A stretch of DNA of 64,000 nucleotides from Bremerella sp. P1 (GCF_028748185.1 NZ_CP118164.1:5915814-5979813); one strand, 5' to 3'; counted from the first letter of the stretch, positions 40,338 through 51,400 are shown. The notes: generated by a model not told the origin, from the sequence alone. A program made the numbers and translations.

Positions 40338-41636
40338 ATGTCGAAACGACGCAATTGGTTTTGCGGATCTGATGAACATCGAATTAGCCGGCGCGGATTC
40401 CTAAGCACGGCCGCAGCAACCGCCGGTTCGATGTCTGCCTTGAATCTACTGCGCGAGCCAACCTTAGCTGCCGAACTGAAGAAACAAGATAAACGCGTCA
40501 TCTTGCTCTGGCTGGCCGGAGGTGCGAGCCAACTGGAGACATGGGATCCGAAACCGGGACGTCCGACCGGGGGGCCTTTTGCTGCGATCCCGACTTCCGT
40601 GCCCGGAATTCACATTTCCGAATTGATGCCCAAGATGGCTCAGCGTATGGAGGATACGGCAATCATCCGCTCTCTAAACACAAAAGACGGATCACATGGT
40701 GGCGGGGCACGCATGATGCACCTTGGAAGACGCGACGAAGCGACGGTCAAATTTCCTGATTTGGGCGCCGTATTGGCCCGCGAACTGGGAAGCGTCGATA
40801 GCAAAGTGCCGGACAATGTTTCCTTCTATACCGCGACCGAAGGCCGAGGGAACGCCGTGGGACAAGCAGGCTTCCTGGGCGCTCGCTACCTGCCGATGTC
40901 GCTGACGACAAACTCAAAGCCTGACGATCTGGCGCGTCTGGAATCGATCTCGGAGCTGGATCACAAACAAAGGCACGACTTGCGAGAGCTATTGAGTAAC
41001 AGGTTCATCGAGTATCGACATTCCGACAGCTTACGAAGCCACAACGAGGCGTATTCCCGCGTACGTGGATTGATGGCCAGCGACAAACTTTTTGACATCT
41101 CGGAAGAACCACAATCGATTCGCGATCGTTACGGTCCATCACTTTTTGCCGAACAATGCTTGATCGCGCGGCGATTGGCCGAAGCCGGCACGCCGTTTGT
41201 AAAAGTCTCTCGTGCATGGTGGGATAGCCATGGACAGAACTTTGAAACTCATCTGGAACTCGTATCCGAGCTAGACCACGTCATGTCCACGCTGTTGGAC
41301 GACTTAAAGCAACGGGGCTTGCTTAAGAAAACGATGGTCATCACATTGGCCGAGTTCGGCAGAACGCCCAAGATTAATGGCAGCTTAGGACGCGATCACT
41401 TTGCGAGTGCTTGGAGCTGCTCGCTATCTGGCTGCGGGATCAACGGTGGTATGGTCTACGGTGCTACTGACGAGGATGGTCAGACCGTAAAAGATGGCGA
41501 GATCGACGCCGGTGATTTGTTTGCCACGATTTACGAAGCTCTGGGCATCGACCCGCATACGGAGTACTACGTTGGTTCTCGGCCCATTCCACTGGTGCAT
41601 GAAGAAGCGTCTGCGGTGACAGAAGTGCTCGCGTAA
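40338..41636 (+). CDS. DUF1501 protein, Tat-exported
   Basis: A 432-residue protein of the DUF1501 family, with a twin-arginine signal (ISRRGFLSTAAAT). Landmarks are VILLWLAGGASQLETWDPKPG near 55-75, the IHISELMPKMAQRM segment, and ITLAEFGRTPKING near 335, the last resembling an alkaline-phosphatase-fold metal site. ATG 40338 has AGGAG seven bases upstream; ATG 40332 lies too near that site but is possible. It is the usual partner of the PSD1 protein just upstream; the WD40 gene follows 56 bp later, so the three form one unit. Confidence 0.9.
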   Translation: MSKRRNWFCGSDEHRISRRGFLSTAAATAGSMSALNLLREPTLAAELKKQDKRVILLWLAGGASQLETWDPKPGRPTGGPFAAIPTSVPGIHISELMPKMAQRMEDTAIIRSLNTKDGSHGGGARMMHLGRRDEATVKFPDLGAVLARELGSVDSKVPDNVSFYTATEGRGNAVGQAGFLGARYLPMSLTTNSKPDDLARLESISELDHKQRHDLRELLSNRFIEYRHSDSLRSHNEAYSRVRGLMASDKLFDISEEPQSIRDRYGPSLFAEQCLIARRLAEAGTPFVKVSRAWWDSHGQNFETHLELVSELDHVMSTLLDDLKQRGLLKKTMVITLAEFGRTPKINGSLGRDHFASAWSCSLSGCGINGGMVYGATDEDGQTVKDGEIDAGDLFATIYEALGIDPHTEYYVGSRPIPLVHEEASAVTEVLA

Positions 41637-41692
41637 CCCGGGCGGCGATAGGAAATGATGAATAACAAAGAGACCTCCTTTAGGCAAGACGC

Positions 41693-42685
41693 ATGACAGC
41701 CGATGCGAACAATCTGAAAGTAATCAAAGAAATCTCACGGCGGGATATTTTGTTTAGCGTCGTCGCTCTCAACGAGACGGAAGTCTTTGTGGGTAGCTCG
41801 GATAGTAAGGTCCATCGACTCAACACCGAAGATGACAAAGCCGAAGCAAGCGAACTGTCCGGGCATACGAGTTATGTCACTGGGCTGGAACGAGTTGGTG
41901 ATCGACTCGTCTCCGCAGCCTATGATGGCAAATTGAAATGGTGGGATCTGGAAAAGAAGACCGAGATCCGGAGTGTCGATGCGCATGCCAAGTGGATTCG
42001 CCGCACAGCATTGTCACACAATGGAAAACAATTGGCCACGGTCTCCGACGATATGGTCTGTCGCGTATGGGATGCTGTCAATGGTAAATGTGTGCACGAA
42101 CTGAAGGGGCATCAAACGGTGACGCCCAACCATTTTCCATCCATGTTGTATTGCTGTGCCTTTAGTCAGGATGATCGCTTCTTGGCAACGGCTGACAGAA
42201 TTGGTCATGTCGTTGTTTGGGATCTTCGGTCCGGCAAAGAAGTCGAGGCGATCGAAACGCCTGAAATGTACACTTGGGACCCCAAGGCTCGAATTCATTC
42301 GATTGGTGGCGTGCGAAGCTTGGCGTTTTCTCCCGATGGCAAGCAGCTGGTCATCGGCGGCATGGGGCACGTAGGCAATATCGATCACCTTGGTGGGAAA
42401 GCGCGGTTCGAGATCTTCGACTGGGAAAAGGGTGAGCTGCTACATCAAGTGACGGATGATTCTTACAAAGGTCTCACCGAACGCCTCGTGTTCCACCCTA
42501 GTGGAAAGTGGTTTATTGCCGCAGGTGGCGACCATTCCGGGTTCGTCAAATGCGTTGATGCAACCACGGGCGAGACGATCACAGATAGTAAAGCTCCTTC
42601 GCATGTGCATGATATCCGACTGGAAAACGAGCAGGGGAAACTCTTCACGGTCGGCCATGGCAAGATCATGATTTGGCAACTTTAA
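41693..42685 (+). CDS. WD40-repeat protein
   Basis: A 330-residue protein built of WD40 repeats: LSGHTSYVTGLERVGD...LKWWDL, VDAHAKWIRRTALSHNG...CRVWDA, YCCAFSQDDRFLATAD...VVVWDL, VRSLAFSPDGKQLVIGG and later blades can be seen, so a seven-bladed propeller is likely. There is no signal peptide or membrane segment, unlike the secreted WD40 domains in other planctomycete clusters, so it is probably cytoplasmic. It ends the PSD1-DUF1501-WD40 trio. A scaffold or binding role is likely; no catalytic residues are visible. Confidence 0.88.
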   Translation: MTADANNLKVIKEISRRDILFSVVALNETEVFVGSSDSKVHRLNTEDDKAEASELSGHTSYVTGLERVGDRLVSAAYDGKLKWWDLEKKTEIRSVDAHAKWIRRTALSHNGKQLATVSDDMVCRVWDAVNGKCVHELKGHQTVTPNHFPSMLYCCAFSQDDRFLATADRIGHVVVWDLRSGKEVEAIETPEMYTWDPKARIHSIGGVRSLAFSPDGKQLVIGGMGHVGNIDHLGGKARFEIFDWEKGELLHQVTDDSYKGLTERLVFHPSGKWFIAAGGDHSGFVKCVDATTGETITDSKAPSHVHDIRLENEQGKLFTVGHGKIMIWQL

Positions 42686-42990
42686 ATGACTGCTACTTCA
42701 AAGCTGAACGCAACAGGTCAATCGTACGCACATCAGCCATAAGAATCATGTAATTCCGTGGGTGTGCATTGCTTATGGATTCTACCTGGTCGTGTTTTGT
42801 ATCCGTGGTCCGTTTGGCCCGGGGATCTTTGTTGTTCGCAAAGTTTTACTTTTGGGGCCGAGAAGCCCCCCCGCGAACTGGCCTCTTCAGTCGAAACCGT
42901 TTACCTGGTGAAGCTGTCCTTTCGACTTTGCGGGCTTCGTGTGCGAGAATAGTAGGCTCTTATCCCACCATTCCTGCGTAAAGGTTCTGC
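42686..42990. other. intergenic region before the DUF1080 fusion gene
   Basis: A 305-bp non-coding stretch between two plus-strand genes. A 5-bp GC-only inverted repeat (42854-42858 with 42865-42869) follows TTTTACTTTT but is not followed by T, so it is a weak terminator candidate. Short open frames here lack ribosome-binding sites. Nothing else stands out. Confidence 0.35.
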
Positions 42991-45483
42991 ATGAAAGTTG
43001 CTACGCTACTGGCTGTGCTGTTGTCTACATGGATGTGCCTACAGGCGAAGGCCGAGACCTATGACACGAGCGAAAACCCAAGTGAAACCACGGGTGATGT
43101 TTCGGTGCAGGCTGTCTCAACGAAAGGGATTATCGACTTTAAGAGGCCCGCAAACGCTTTGCAATTGGTAGGCGAGTCGGGGTCAACGCTAGTCCCCGAG
43201 TCGCATTATGAATGCCAATGGACTTTTGAAGACGGCGTACTAACGGCATCGCCCAAGTGGGATAGCGTGGTGACACCGGACGCCTATCAAGACTTTCGCA
43301 TGCATGTGGAATTCAACATTAACGAAGCCGGGGATGTCGATCGAGAGAAGAACGGAAACTCGGGAGTCTATATTCAGCAACGGTATGAGTTACAGATTCT
43401 TAATTCCTATGGGGTTTCTGAAGCTGACTACGGCAAACGCGATTGTGGCTGTCTTTATGGGATGAAGAAACCGGACAAACTTGTTTGTAAGCCGGCCGGC
43501 CAGTGGCAGAGCTTTGACATCGCTTTCCGCGCCGCGCGATTTGATGGTGCGCGTAAGGTCGAAAACGCCCGCATCACGGTCTATCAGAACGAAGAACTCA
43601 TTCACGATGACGTTATTCTCAATCACAACACTGGCGCGGGAATGAAAGAAGAGCGGTCGGCTCGTCCCATCAAACTTCAAGGCCATCACAATCAGGTCCA
43701 GTTCCGCAACATCTGGATTCAAGACTTGTCTTTGGGCGAGCAGGGCGGGGCAGACCCGCTACCTCGAATTACGGCGAGTCGAAAGACTTTGCCGCTGAGA
43801 GGTGAGACCTTCAAGTTGAACGGGGCCGATGCCTTCGTTATTCTGCCGAAAAGCGCGCGCAATGCAAAGTCAGAGATCCCATGGGTGTGGTACGCACCAA
43901 CCCTCAATGGACTTCCCAGCCAAGCCGAGAAGTGGATGTTCGAGCGATTTCTAGAGTCTGGTATTGCGATTGCGGGCATTGATGTTGGTGAATCGTTTGG
44001 AAGTCCCAATGGACGGAAGCAGTACAGCAACTTCTATAACTATCTGGTAACCTCCCGAAAGTTCGGCAGAAAGCCATGTTTGCTGGCCAGGAGTCGTGGT
44101 GGGCTGATGCTTTATAGCTGGGCAACAGAGAATCCACATTCTGTTGCCGGCATCGCCGGAATTTATCCAGTTTGCAATATTGCGAGCTACCCCGGGGTCG
44201 ATCGTGCCAGCACCGCTTATGAACTGACGCCCGAACAACTCGAAGCCAAGTTAAGCAATCATAATCCGATTGATCGTCTCGATTCGCTTGCCGAAGCAAA
44301 GGTTCCCATTTTCCACCTTCACGGCGACGAAGATAAGGTCGTTCCGTTGAAGGATAACTCCGCCTTGGCTGCGGAGAGATATAGGCAACATGGTGGTGAA
44401 ATGGAATTAGAAGTTGTTAAGGGCCAAGGTCACGATATGTGGAATGGCTGGTTTCAGTCGGAGAAACTGGTCGCATTTGTTTGTAATAGCCTTGGACGAC
44501 AAAGCCACCCACATCCCGTTCCGGAAAGTGAATTGTGGCTCACCTTTTCAGGAGGCGAAGGCCCCGGCAAAGGCAAACACATAGTTCTGATCGCCGCTGA
44601 TCAGGAATACCGCAGCGAGCAATCGATGCCAATGCTGGCAAAGATCTTGTCTCAGCATCATGGCTTTGACTGCACCGTATTGTTTGGTGTGAATGCCAAG
44701 CGCCATGTCGATCCCACTATGCCCGTGTATCCGAAAAAGGGAGAGGAGGACTCCTTCCAAGAGCACAACATTCCTGGCTTGGAACACCTTAAGCAGGCAG
44801 ACCTGGTGATCTTCTTCACTCGATTGTTGACGTTGCCGCCAGAACAAACGCAGCACATTGTCGACTACCTTGATTCAGGCAAGCCTATCATTGGACTGCG
44901 TACAGCCAATCACGGTTTTAGAAAACCGCTACCCTACAAGATTGATGGGAAACAAGTCCATATTGGCCAGGTCCTCGGGGGAACGTTCTTGGGGCATCAC
45001 GGGGCGTGGCATCGCGATTCAACACGGGGGGATATCGTTTCGGAAATGAAAGACCACCCGATTCTTCGGGGAGTCAAAGAGATCTGGGGGCCGTCCGACG
45101 TTTATCGAACCTATAAAGAAGGAGATGGTTTGCCGGCTGGTTGTACGGCACTCGTTTATGGCCAGCCACTGATCGGTCGTGAACGAGGAGGGGAATCCAA
45201 CCCAGAGAAGGAGCCATTACCGGTGGCGTGGTTTAAAGATTGGCAGACAAGCACTGGCAAGTCCGCACGTGTATTTCAATCGACGATGGGTAGCGGCAAG
45301 GACTTCGAAAGTGCTGGTCTACGGCGGCTTGTGATCAATGGCGCCTACTGGTGCTTAGGTATGGAAGAAGGTATAGATGCCACTCGCAGTGTGGACTATG
45401 TTGGCCAGTATAAGCCGCTCGCCAGTGGTTTCAACTACGAAGAACTTGGAGTTGTTCCCAAAATACCAGCGGCGTACAAGTAG
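42991..45483 (+). CDS. DUF1080 - alpha/beta hydrolase - ThuA-like triple fusion
   Basis: An 830-residue secreted protein (signal about 1-22). Residues about 45-250 are a DUF1080 (3-keto-disaccharide-hydrolase/LamG-like) domain, with NGNSGVYIQQRYELQILNSYG and a paired-cysteine stretch CGCLYGM. Residues about 270-510 are an alpha/beta hydrolase with RSRGG at the nucleophile elbow (Ser368) and FHLHGDEDKVVPL then GQGHDMWNG for the Asp/His region. Residues about 525-800 are a ThuA-like domain, the glutamine-amidotransferase-type fold (HIVLIAADQEYRSEQSMPML, LRTANHGF). The three domains usually occur as separate proteins in planctomycete glycan clusters; their fusion suggests sequential steps on one substrate. 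Confidence 0.85.
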   Translation: MKVATLLAVLLSTWMCLQAKAETYDTSENPSETTGDVSVQAVSTKGIIDFKRPANALQLVGESGSTLVPESHYECQWTFEDGVLTASPKWDSVVTPDAYQDFRMHVEFNINEAGDVDREKNGNSGVYIQQRYELQILNSYGVSEADYGKRDCGCLYGMKKPDKLVCKPAGQWQSFDIAFRAARFDGARKVENARITVYQNEELIHDDVILNHNTGAGMKEERSARPIKLQGHHNQVQFRNIWIQDLSLGEQGGADPLPRITASRKTLPLRGETFKLNGADAFVILPKSARNAKSEIPWVWYAPTLNGLPSQAEKWMFERFLESGIAIAGIDVGESFGSPNGRKQYSNFYNYLVTSRKFGRKPCLLARSRGGLMLYSWATENPHSVAGIAGIYPVCNIASYPGVDRASTAYELTPEQLEAKLSNHNPIDRLDSLAEAKVPIFHLHGDEDKVVPLKDNSALAAERYRQHGGEMELEVVKGQGHDMWNGWFQSEKLVAFVCNSLGRQSHPHPVPESELWLTFSGGEGPGKGKHIVLIAADQEYRSEQSMPMLAKILSQHHGFDCTVLFGVNAKRHVDPTMPVYPKKGEEDSFQEHNIPGLEHLKQADLVIFFTRLLTLPPEQTQHIVDYLDSGKPIIGLRTANHGFRKPLPYKIDGKQVHIGQVLGGTFLGHHGAWHRDSTRGDIVSEMKDHPILRGVKEIWGPSDVYRTYKEGDGLPAGCTALVYGQPLIGRERGGESNPEKEPLPVAWFKDWQTSTGKSARVFQSTMGSGKDFESAGLRRLVINGAYWCLGMEEGIDATRSVDYVGQYKPLASGFNYEELGVVPKIPAAYK

Positions 45484-45527
45484 GCTGACTCGTTCGGCGA
45501 ACGGTGAAAGTGTTCAGCCAAACGAAA

Positions 45528-45553
45528 GCTGCTTCCTTAGCGCCGGAAGCAGC
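45528..45553. terminator. hairpin between convergent genes
   Basis: A perfect 9-bp stem (45528-45536 with 45545-45553, 8-base loop) in the 112-bp gap between the stops of the DUF1080 fusion (plus) and the oxidoreductase gene (minus). Its position fits a shared terminator. It is preceded by AAA but not followed by a T run. Confidence 0.5.
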
Positions 45554-45595
45554 CTCATCCGGAATAAGCTCTGATGGGTCGCAATTGCGTGTAGA

Positions 45596-46954
45596 CTACG
45601 CGAGTTTGTAGAACTCTTCCCAACCTTCGCGTGGCGGATGACCTTTGAGCAGTTCGTCGGCGCGGGCGTTATTTGTGATCCGTTTGGTCTTTGCATCGAA
45701 CTTGAGATCCTCGCCCAACCGCTGAGCGATACAACCAAGCATAAAGACCTGCGTGAGCGGGCCGGAAACAGCGAAGGATGAGTTGCAATACGGATCCAAA
45801 CCTGCGGCAGCTCTCAGGAAATTGTCCATGTGGTTGGTCGATGTTTCGCTGACAGACGGACCTGGTAGGTTCGCCGTGACTTCCTTATCTTCGCCGACAA
45901 TCTTAAGGGAAGCCGAATGGGTTCCACCGACAAAAGTCAGATCGTCGCTATAGATCGCCTTGCCGCAACTCGGAATGCTTACGCCGTCTTCGCTGGGCGG
46001 GCGATTCTTAACTCCGTCGTACCAGTTGATGGTCATCTCCGGCATGTCGGGACCGCGTTCGGGGAAGTCGAACGCAATCGTGGTGCCATGCGGGTAGATA
46101 AACTCATTCGGCTTCTCAATCTTCACAGCCCGAATGGTGTGAGGCAAATTCAATTCTAAGAAGCGGTGCACCGTGTCGAGGGTATGCGGTCCCCAGTCAC
46201 CGAAGGCGCCATTTCCGTAGTCGTACCAGCCGCGCCAGTTGCCTGGATCGTATTTACTGTTATACGGATGTTTCGGCGCTGTACCTGCCCAGACGTCCCA
46301 GTTCATACCCTCTGGCATTTTCTGCTCTTCGGGAAACGCTTGGATATCTCCCCAGGGATGCCAGCGACGTCCGCGGTTCATACAGGCATCGACGCGTCGA
46401 ACGTTCTTGATAACGCCATCATCTACCCAAGATTGAAACTGCAGTCGCTGCCCGCTCGAATGCCCTTGGTTGCCCATCTGGCACATTACGCCGTATTTCT
46501 TCTCAGCCGCCATCAACAGCTGGCATTCCTCAAATGTATGGGCAAGCGGTTTTTCGACGTACACATGAATTCCCAGCGACATTGCGAGCATTGCAATGGG
46601 GAAGTGTGAATGGTCCGGAGTGCCGATCGTGCAAGCATCAATCTTGTCCCCCATCTTCTCGAACATTTCGCGGAAGTCATCGAAGACAAGAGCGTCGTCA
46701 CACTTGCCCTTCATCTTCTTCTTGAAGCCTTCAGCGCGTGCCGGAACGACGTCGCAGAGAGCAACACACTGCGTTAATTCGTGGCCAACAGCCCCTGAGC
46801 CGATCGCAGCACCACGGTTTGCACAACCGATGACAGCAAGATTTAGCTTGTCATTCTTCGCGACTTCGCCTTTGGCAGACTTCGACGCAAATGTTACTGC
46901 CGCAGATGCAGCAGCCGAGTACTTCAGCAACTCTCGGCGATTTAGACTCTTCAT
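45596..46954 (-). CDS. Gfo/Idh/MocA-family oxidoreductase, Tat-exported
   Basis: A 452-residue protein with a twin-arginine signal (NRRELLKYSAAASAA) and a Gfo/Idh/MocA oxidoreductase fold: NAD-binding motif LNLAVIGCANRGAAIGSG near 40-57, EKPLAHTFEECQLLM in the EKP block near 135, and a C-terminal half with WAGTAPKHPYN and YGNGAFGDWGPH. Such enzymes oxidise or reduce sugars with a bound cofactor. The Tat signal fits an exported, cofactor-loaded enzyme. ATG 46954 was taken as the start; ATGs at 46963 and 46978 are in frame. It is 107 bp downstream of a DUF1501 gene on the same strand. Confidence 0.9.
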   Translation of the reverse strand: MKSLNRRELLKYSAAASAAVTFASKSAKGEVAKNDKLNLAVIGCANRGAAIGSGAVGHELTQCVALCDVVPARAEGFKKKMKGKCDDALVFDDFREMFEKMGDKIDACTIGTPDHSHFPIAMLAMSLGIHVYVEKPLAHTFEECQLLMAAEKKYGVMCQMGNQGHSSGQRLQFQSWVDDGVIKNVRRVDACMNRGRRWHPWGDIQAFPEEQKMPEGMNWDVWAGTAPKHPYNSKYDPGNWRGWYDYGNGAFGDWGPHTLDTVHRFLELNLPHTIRAVKIEKPNEFIYPHGTTIAFDFPERGPDMPEMTINWYDGVKNRPPSEDGVSIPSCGKAIYSDDLTFVGGTHSASLKIVGEDKEVTANLPGPSVSETSTNHMDNFLRAAAGLDPYCNSSFAVSGPLTQVFMLGCIAQRLGEDLKFDAKTKRITNNARADELLKGHPPREGWEEFYKLA

Positions 46955-47061
46955 GTTTCTCATTCTTTGGGTCTGCATACTTACTTCACGTTGAATCAGT
47001 TTCTACTAGTCAATTGTTTCATCTGAATCTTCCGATTGCAAATTTCTTCGAAACGAGGTGG

Positions 47062-48483
47062 TTAAGCAAGTGCCTCGGTCACTATTTCTCCATGGACGTT
47101 GGTCAAACGGCGTTGGATTCCGTTGTGGTAGAAGGTGAGCTTCTCGTGATCGATGCCAAACAAATGCAAGATCGTGGCGTGAAAGTCGTGCCATGGAATT
47201 GGCCGTTCTACGGCTTTCCAACCGATGTCGTCGGTGTTGCCAATAGCTATACCGGGTTTCAAGCCGGCTCCGGCCATCCAACAACTGAATCCATAGCGAT
47301 TGTGGTCACGGCCCGGTCCGACCTGATCGGCGGCAGACTGGGCAAATGGAGTACGACCAAATTCGGTTGTGAACAGGACGAGTGTGTCCTGAAGCATGCC
47401 CCGTTGCTTGAGATCCTTGAGCAGAGCCGCCACCGGCTGGTCGATTCGACCGGCTTCAATTGTGTGATTTTCTTTGACGTTCTCGTGGGCGTCCCAGCTT
47501 GCTCGCGGACTGCCGGCAACGGGACCGCCAGAAAACAACTGCACGAAGCGGACTCCTTGTTCTAGTAGTCGACGACCGAGCAGGCAGCGGCGGCCCATGT
47601 CAGCCGTTTGCGTGTGATGGATACCATAGGCTTTTTGAGTTGATTCGGATTCATCTGCAAAGCTGCTGACCGCGGGAATCGAGGTCTGCATCTTCGCGGC
47701 CAATTCGTAACTCCTGAGACGAGCGGTTAGTGCGTCGTCCAGACCAGTACGTTCTACATGCTGCTGGTTGATCGTCTGAATAAAGTGTCGGGTGGCCGCG
47801 TCGGCACCTTTCGTCAGAGTCTGGGGAGGGAACAGATCTCGCACCGGTTGCTGGCCGCCCCGCAGCACAACTCCCTGGTGACTTGACGGCAGGAATGCGC
47901 TGCTCCAGGTTGAAGCACCGGTGTTCGGGGCTCCACGCTCGTCGTTGAGCACGACATAGGCAGGCAGCGACTCGTTTTCGAGCCCCATTCCGTAGGAGAT
48001 CCAACTGCCCATCGAAGGAAAGCCGTTGAACTCAAATCCGTTATTCGCCAGAAACAACGCAGGCGTATGGTTCGCCGACTTCGATTCCATGCTCCGCAGC
48101 ACTGTCAAATCATCAGCCAGTTCGGCGATGTGCGGGAACATGTCAGAGATCATAAGGCCACTGTTCCCACGCGGTTTGAATTTCCAATCCTCACCACGCA
48201 GTAACCCGATCTTTCCAAAAAAGATGTCAGGCTTTTCGTCCGTGTGAAGGGACTTGCCGTGCATCTTCCTGAGTTCCGGCTTATGGTCAAACGAATCGAC
48301 GTGACTTAAGCCCCCGATCAAGCAGATGTGAATTGCGCGTTTGGCTTTGGGTACAAGTGCCACTGAAGTACCTTCAGCCGAAGCCGTTTCACGGGACAAT
48401 AACGCGGCAAGCGCCGTTGCGCCCAAGCCGTTAATACCCCAATGAAAGAAGTCGCGACGATCGAGTGAAAGCGTGTAATTCAT
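47062..48483 (-). CDS. DUF1501 protein, Tat-exported
   Basis: A 473-residue DUF1501 protein with a twin-arginine signal (DRRDFFHWGINGLGATALAAL). It shows the family hallmarks AIHICLIGGLSHVDSFDHKP near 55-75, LMISDMFPHIAELADDL, and LFTTEFGRTPFAQ near 365 followed by GRDHNRYGFSCWMAG. ATG 48483 starts the signal; the open frame extends 44 codons more into the upstream gene. It lies 13 bp downstream of the LamG-containing PSD1 gene, its usual partner, so they are co-transcribed. Function is unknown; a sulfatase-like metal-dependent hydrolase fold is suspected. Confidence 0.92.
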   Translation of the reverse strand: MNYTLSLDRRDFFHWGINGLGATALAALLSRETASAEGTSVALVPKAKRAIHICLIGGLSHVDSFDHKPELRKMHGKSLHTDEKPDIFFGKIGLLRGEDWKFKPRGNSGLMISDMFPHIAELADDLTVLRSMESKSANHTPALFLANNGFEFNGFPSMGSWISYGMGLENESLPAYVVLNDERGAPNTGASTWSSAFLPSSHQGVVLRGGQQPVRDLFPPQTLTKGADAATRHFIQTINQQHVERTGLDDALTARLRSYELAAKMQTSIPAVSSFADESESTQKAYGIHHTQTADMGRRCLLGRRLLEQGVRFVQLFSGGPVAGSPRASWDAHENVKENHTIEAGRIDQPVAALLKDLKQRGMLQDTLVLFTTEFGRTPFAQSAADQVGPGRDHNRYGFSCWMAGAGLKPGIAIGNTDDIGWKAVERPIPWHDFHATILHLFGIDHEKLTFYHNGIQRRLTNVHGEIVTEALA

Positions 48484-48496
48484 AGATTGTCCTACG

Positions 48497-51400
48497 CTAT
48501 TCAATGACGACAAATTCGTTGATGTTGAACAACCCACGACAAAGCGCCGGTAACCCGTGTTTGCTGACCAATTGCTCTGAGAGGGCTCGTTCTGAGTTAG
48601 TCGGATCACGTGCAATCGCTAATTGCCAAGCAAGCGTGATTTGTCGCGAAGAATCTTCGCCTGCTTCTTCGCGAACTCGTTGTGCGAAGTAGTCCGCCAT
48701 TCGTACAACCAAAGGGTTGTTCAGCAAGCTCAGTGATTGCAGTGGTGTTGTGGTCATCGAGCGACGCGGCGCCGTGGACGCAGGGTCAGGACAGTCGAAC
48801 GTGTCAAGTAAGGCGCTCCGACCGCCGCGTGGATTAAAGCGATACACGGTCCGTCGGAAGAACTCCGCTCCGTCAACGTCAATCGGCTCGTAGTAGGTCG
48901 TGCCGCTATTGAGTGTGACCGACACGTCTTTGAAGCTGGGACCTCCCAGTTCTCGGTTCAATTTGCCCGACACGTATAGGATTGAATCGCGTAAGGACTC
49001 GGCTTCTAGTCGTCGTATGTTGGCTCGCGACAGCAAGCGGTTTGCGGCATCTACATCAGCCGCATTTCGCCCGTCGGTTTCGGAAGGTCCTTGAATCGCC
49101 TGTTGGTACGTAGCTGAAGAGACAATCAGCCGATGCAGCCATTTCAGCCGAAAGCCATTCTGGCGAAAGTCCCGCGCGAGATAGTCAAGAAGCTCTGGAT
49201 GACTTGGTCGCCCGCCGTTGAAACCGAAATCGTTGGGCGTATCGACGATGCCTGTACCAAAGTGATAGTGCCAGACGCGATTGACGATCACCCGTGCGAA
49301 GAGCGGATTGTTTTCGTGGGTGATCCACTCCGCCAGTTTGCGGCGACGATCGACCTCGGGTGCATCCGGAGCCAAGTCGAATCCCGCAGAAAGCTCGTCA
49401 ATGGCTGCAGTGGTTGCGGGGGAAACGACTTCCCCGATGTTATCGGGATCGCCTCGCAGCAGGACGTTCGTGGCTTCTCCTCTGCCAGCGACAAGCGTAT
49501 AAATCCTAGAAGTTGCTTTGGCAGCTTGCTCGTCTCGGTCCTTTGCCAATTCACTAATACGTGCCTTCAAGGTTTCGCGGTGATTGCGTTCTGCTTTGGT
49601 TAAAGCTGCGGTGAGGTGCTCTTCAGAAACATACTCAGCGGCATTGCCAGCCGACGCAGCGATCTCTTGTGGGGAAAGGGCTCGGTCATATAGGGCAGCC
49701 CGATGAATCCTGCCTGTCAGGTAGCGATTGCCGCCTGCGGGCTTGTGTCGTAGTCCAAATAGAACCTCAGCTTCACCTTCGCTATACGATTGGAGCTGCG
49801 ACTTGCGCATGGAATGACCATAGGGCTGGCCGTCTCGATAACCGAGGATCGTTCCGTCGTCTTTGTAGACCAACGCAATGTGAACTGGACGCATCGTGGC
49901 AGTTGTTTCTTCTGCCCCGCCAAACGAGTCCGAACGAACGAAGCTGTTACTTCCGGCCATCCAACGCTTCGGTTCGCGTTCGCCAAAGACGATTGCGTCA
50001 AAGACAACACCATTTCGCGTCTCAAGCGAAATGGCCCCGCCGCCCCGCTGATCAAGATTATCCAATTGCACCCACGCTTCAAGCGTCTTCTCGGCAAGGT
50101 TCTTGGTGAGTGGTTGGGTTTGAACAAAGCTCTTGCCATCGAGAACCAACGCCCCATTTTCAATGCGGGCTTGCCCGTGCGCAGTGCCGTGCAGACCTCC
50201 GATGGAATCGTTCAGGTCACTATCGAATTCCCAGCGAGCCAAAGCCGCAGGTGGCGTCGTCGTGACGGAGTCTTGTAGACGCGATGCGATAACTTTGTCG
50301 CGAGCGGCTTGGTCAATCGCCGCAAGTTCTCGGCGCAGATCTGCAATCTTCCGATCAAGCTTCGCCAATGTGGCTTGTTCTTCAGGAATGGGGATGTCAC
50401 GGTCACCGAATCCCAATCCTGATATCGTCGAAGCCAATTGGTAGTACTCCGTCTGACTGATTGGGTCAAATTTGTGGTCATGGCATCGAGCGCAATTGAA
50501 AGTTAATCCAACGAAGGTCTGCCCAACCGTACCGAGCACCTCTTCAATTTCGTCCTGTCTCGCTAATTGCTTCATTCGTTTGCTGCCACCTACCGTCGTG
50601 TTGTGAACGCCAGCAACCCAGAACCCGGTTGCTGCCGCGCCTTCAGTCCCACCAACAATTTGATCTCCGACCAGTTGCATGCGGACGAACTGGTCGTACC
50701 GCATGTCGTTGTTGAGAGCGTTGATTACCCAATCACGATAGTGCCATGCGTTCTCTCGCTGAAAGTTCCGCTCAAAGCCGTCGCTTTCACCGAAACGGAC
50801 GACATCCAGCCAGTGGCGTCCCCACCGTTCGCCGTAGTGTTCCGACTGCAACAGCTCATCTACAATTTTCTGGTAAGCCGCTTCTGATGGATCTTTCTCG
50901 AACGCAGCGACCTGTCCCGGGGTTGGTGGTAACCCGATCAGGTCGAAGTACAGCCTCCGAATGAGCGTACGAGGATCTGCTTTCGATGACGGGTTCAATC
51001 CCTCCTCTTGCAAACGCCGCAGTACGAACGCGTCAATTTCGTTGCGGACCCAGGGTGACTTTATTGCCGGTGGAGCGACCTCACTTAAGGGTCGTAACGA
51101 CCACCAGTCGCGACCAGCCCGGCGGTCCGTTGTGATGGAAAAGAGATCCAACGGACCGCTGCCCCAGTTGGCTCCCTCTTCGATCCACTGTCTCAACGCA
51201 GCCTTTTCCTGATTGCTTAGCGGGTGCTTCGGAGGCATCTCGTCGGAATTGACTCGCGCCCACAGGTAACTGTCCGCCGCAGTACCAACAACGATAGCCG
51301 TTCCGCTGTCGCCACCCTGAATGATCGGCGCAAGCTCGGTAAGATTCAGTCCACCTTCCGGTTCGGCACCCTGATGGCATTCCAGGCAATGCGAAACCAG

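Noticed and set aside
42854-42869. GC-only hairpin as a terminator of the WD40 gene
   Set aside because: Only 5 bp, nearly 170 bases past the stop, T-rich on the wrong side. Mentioned only in the intergenic entry.
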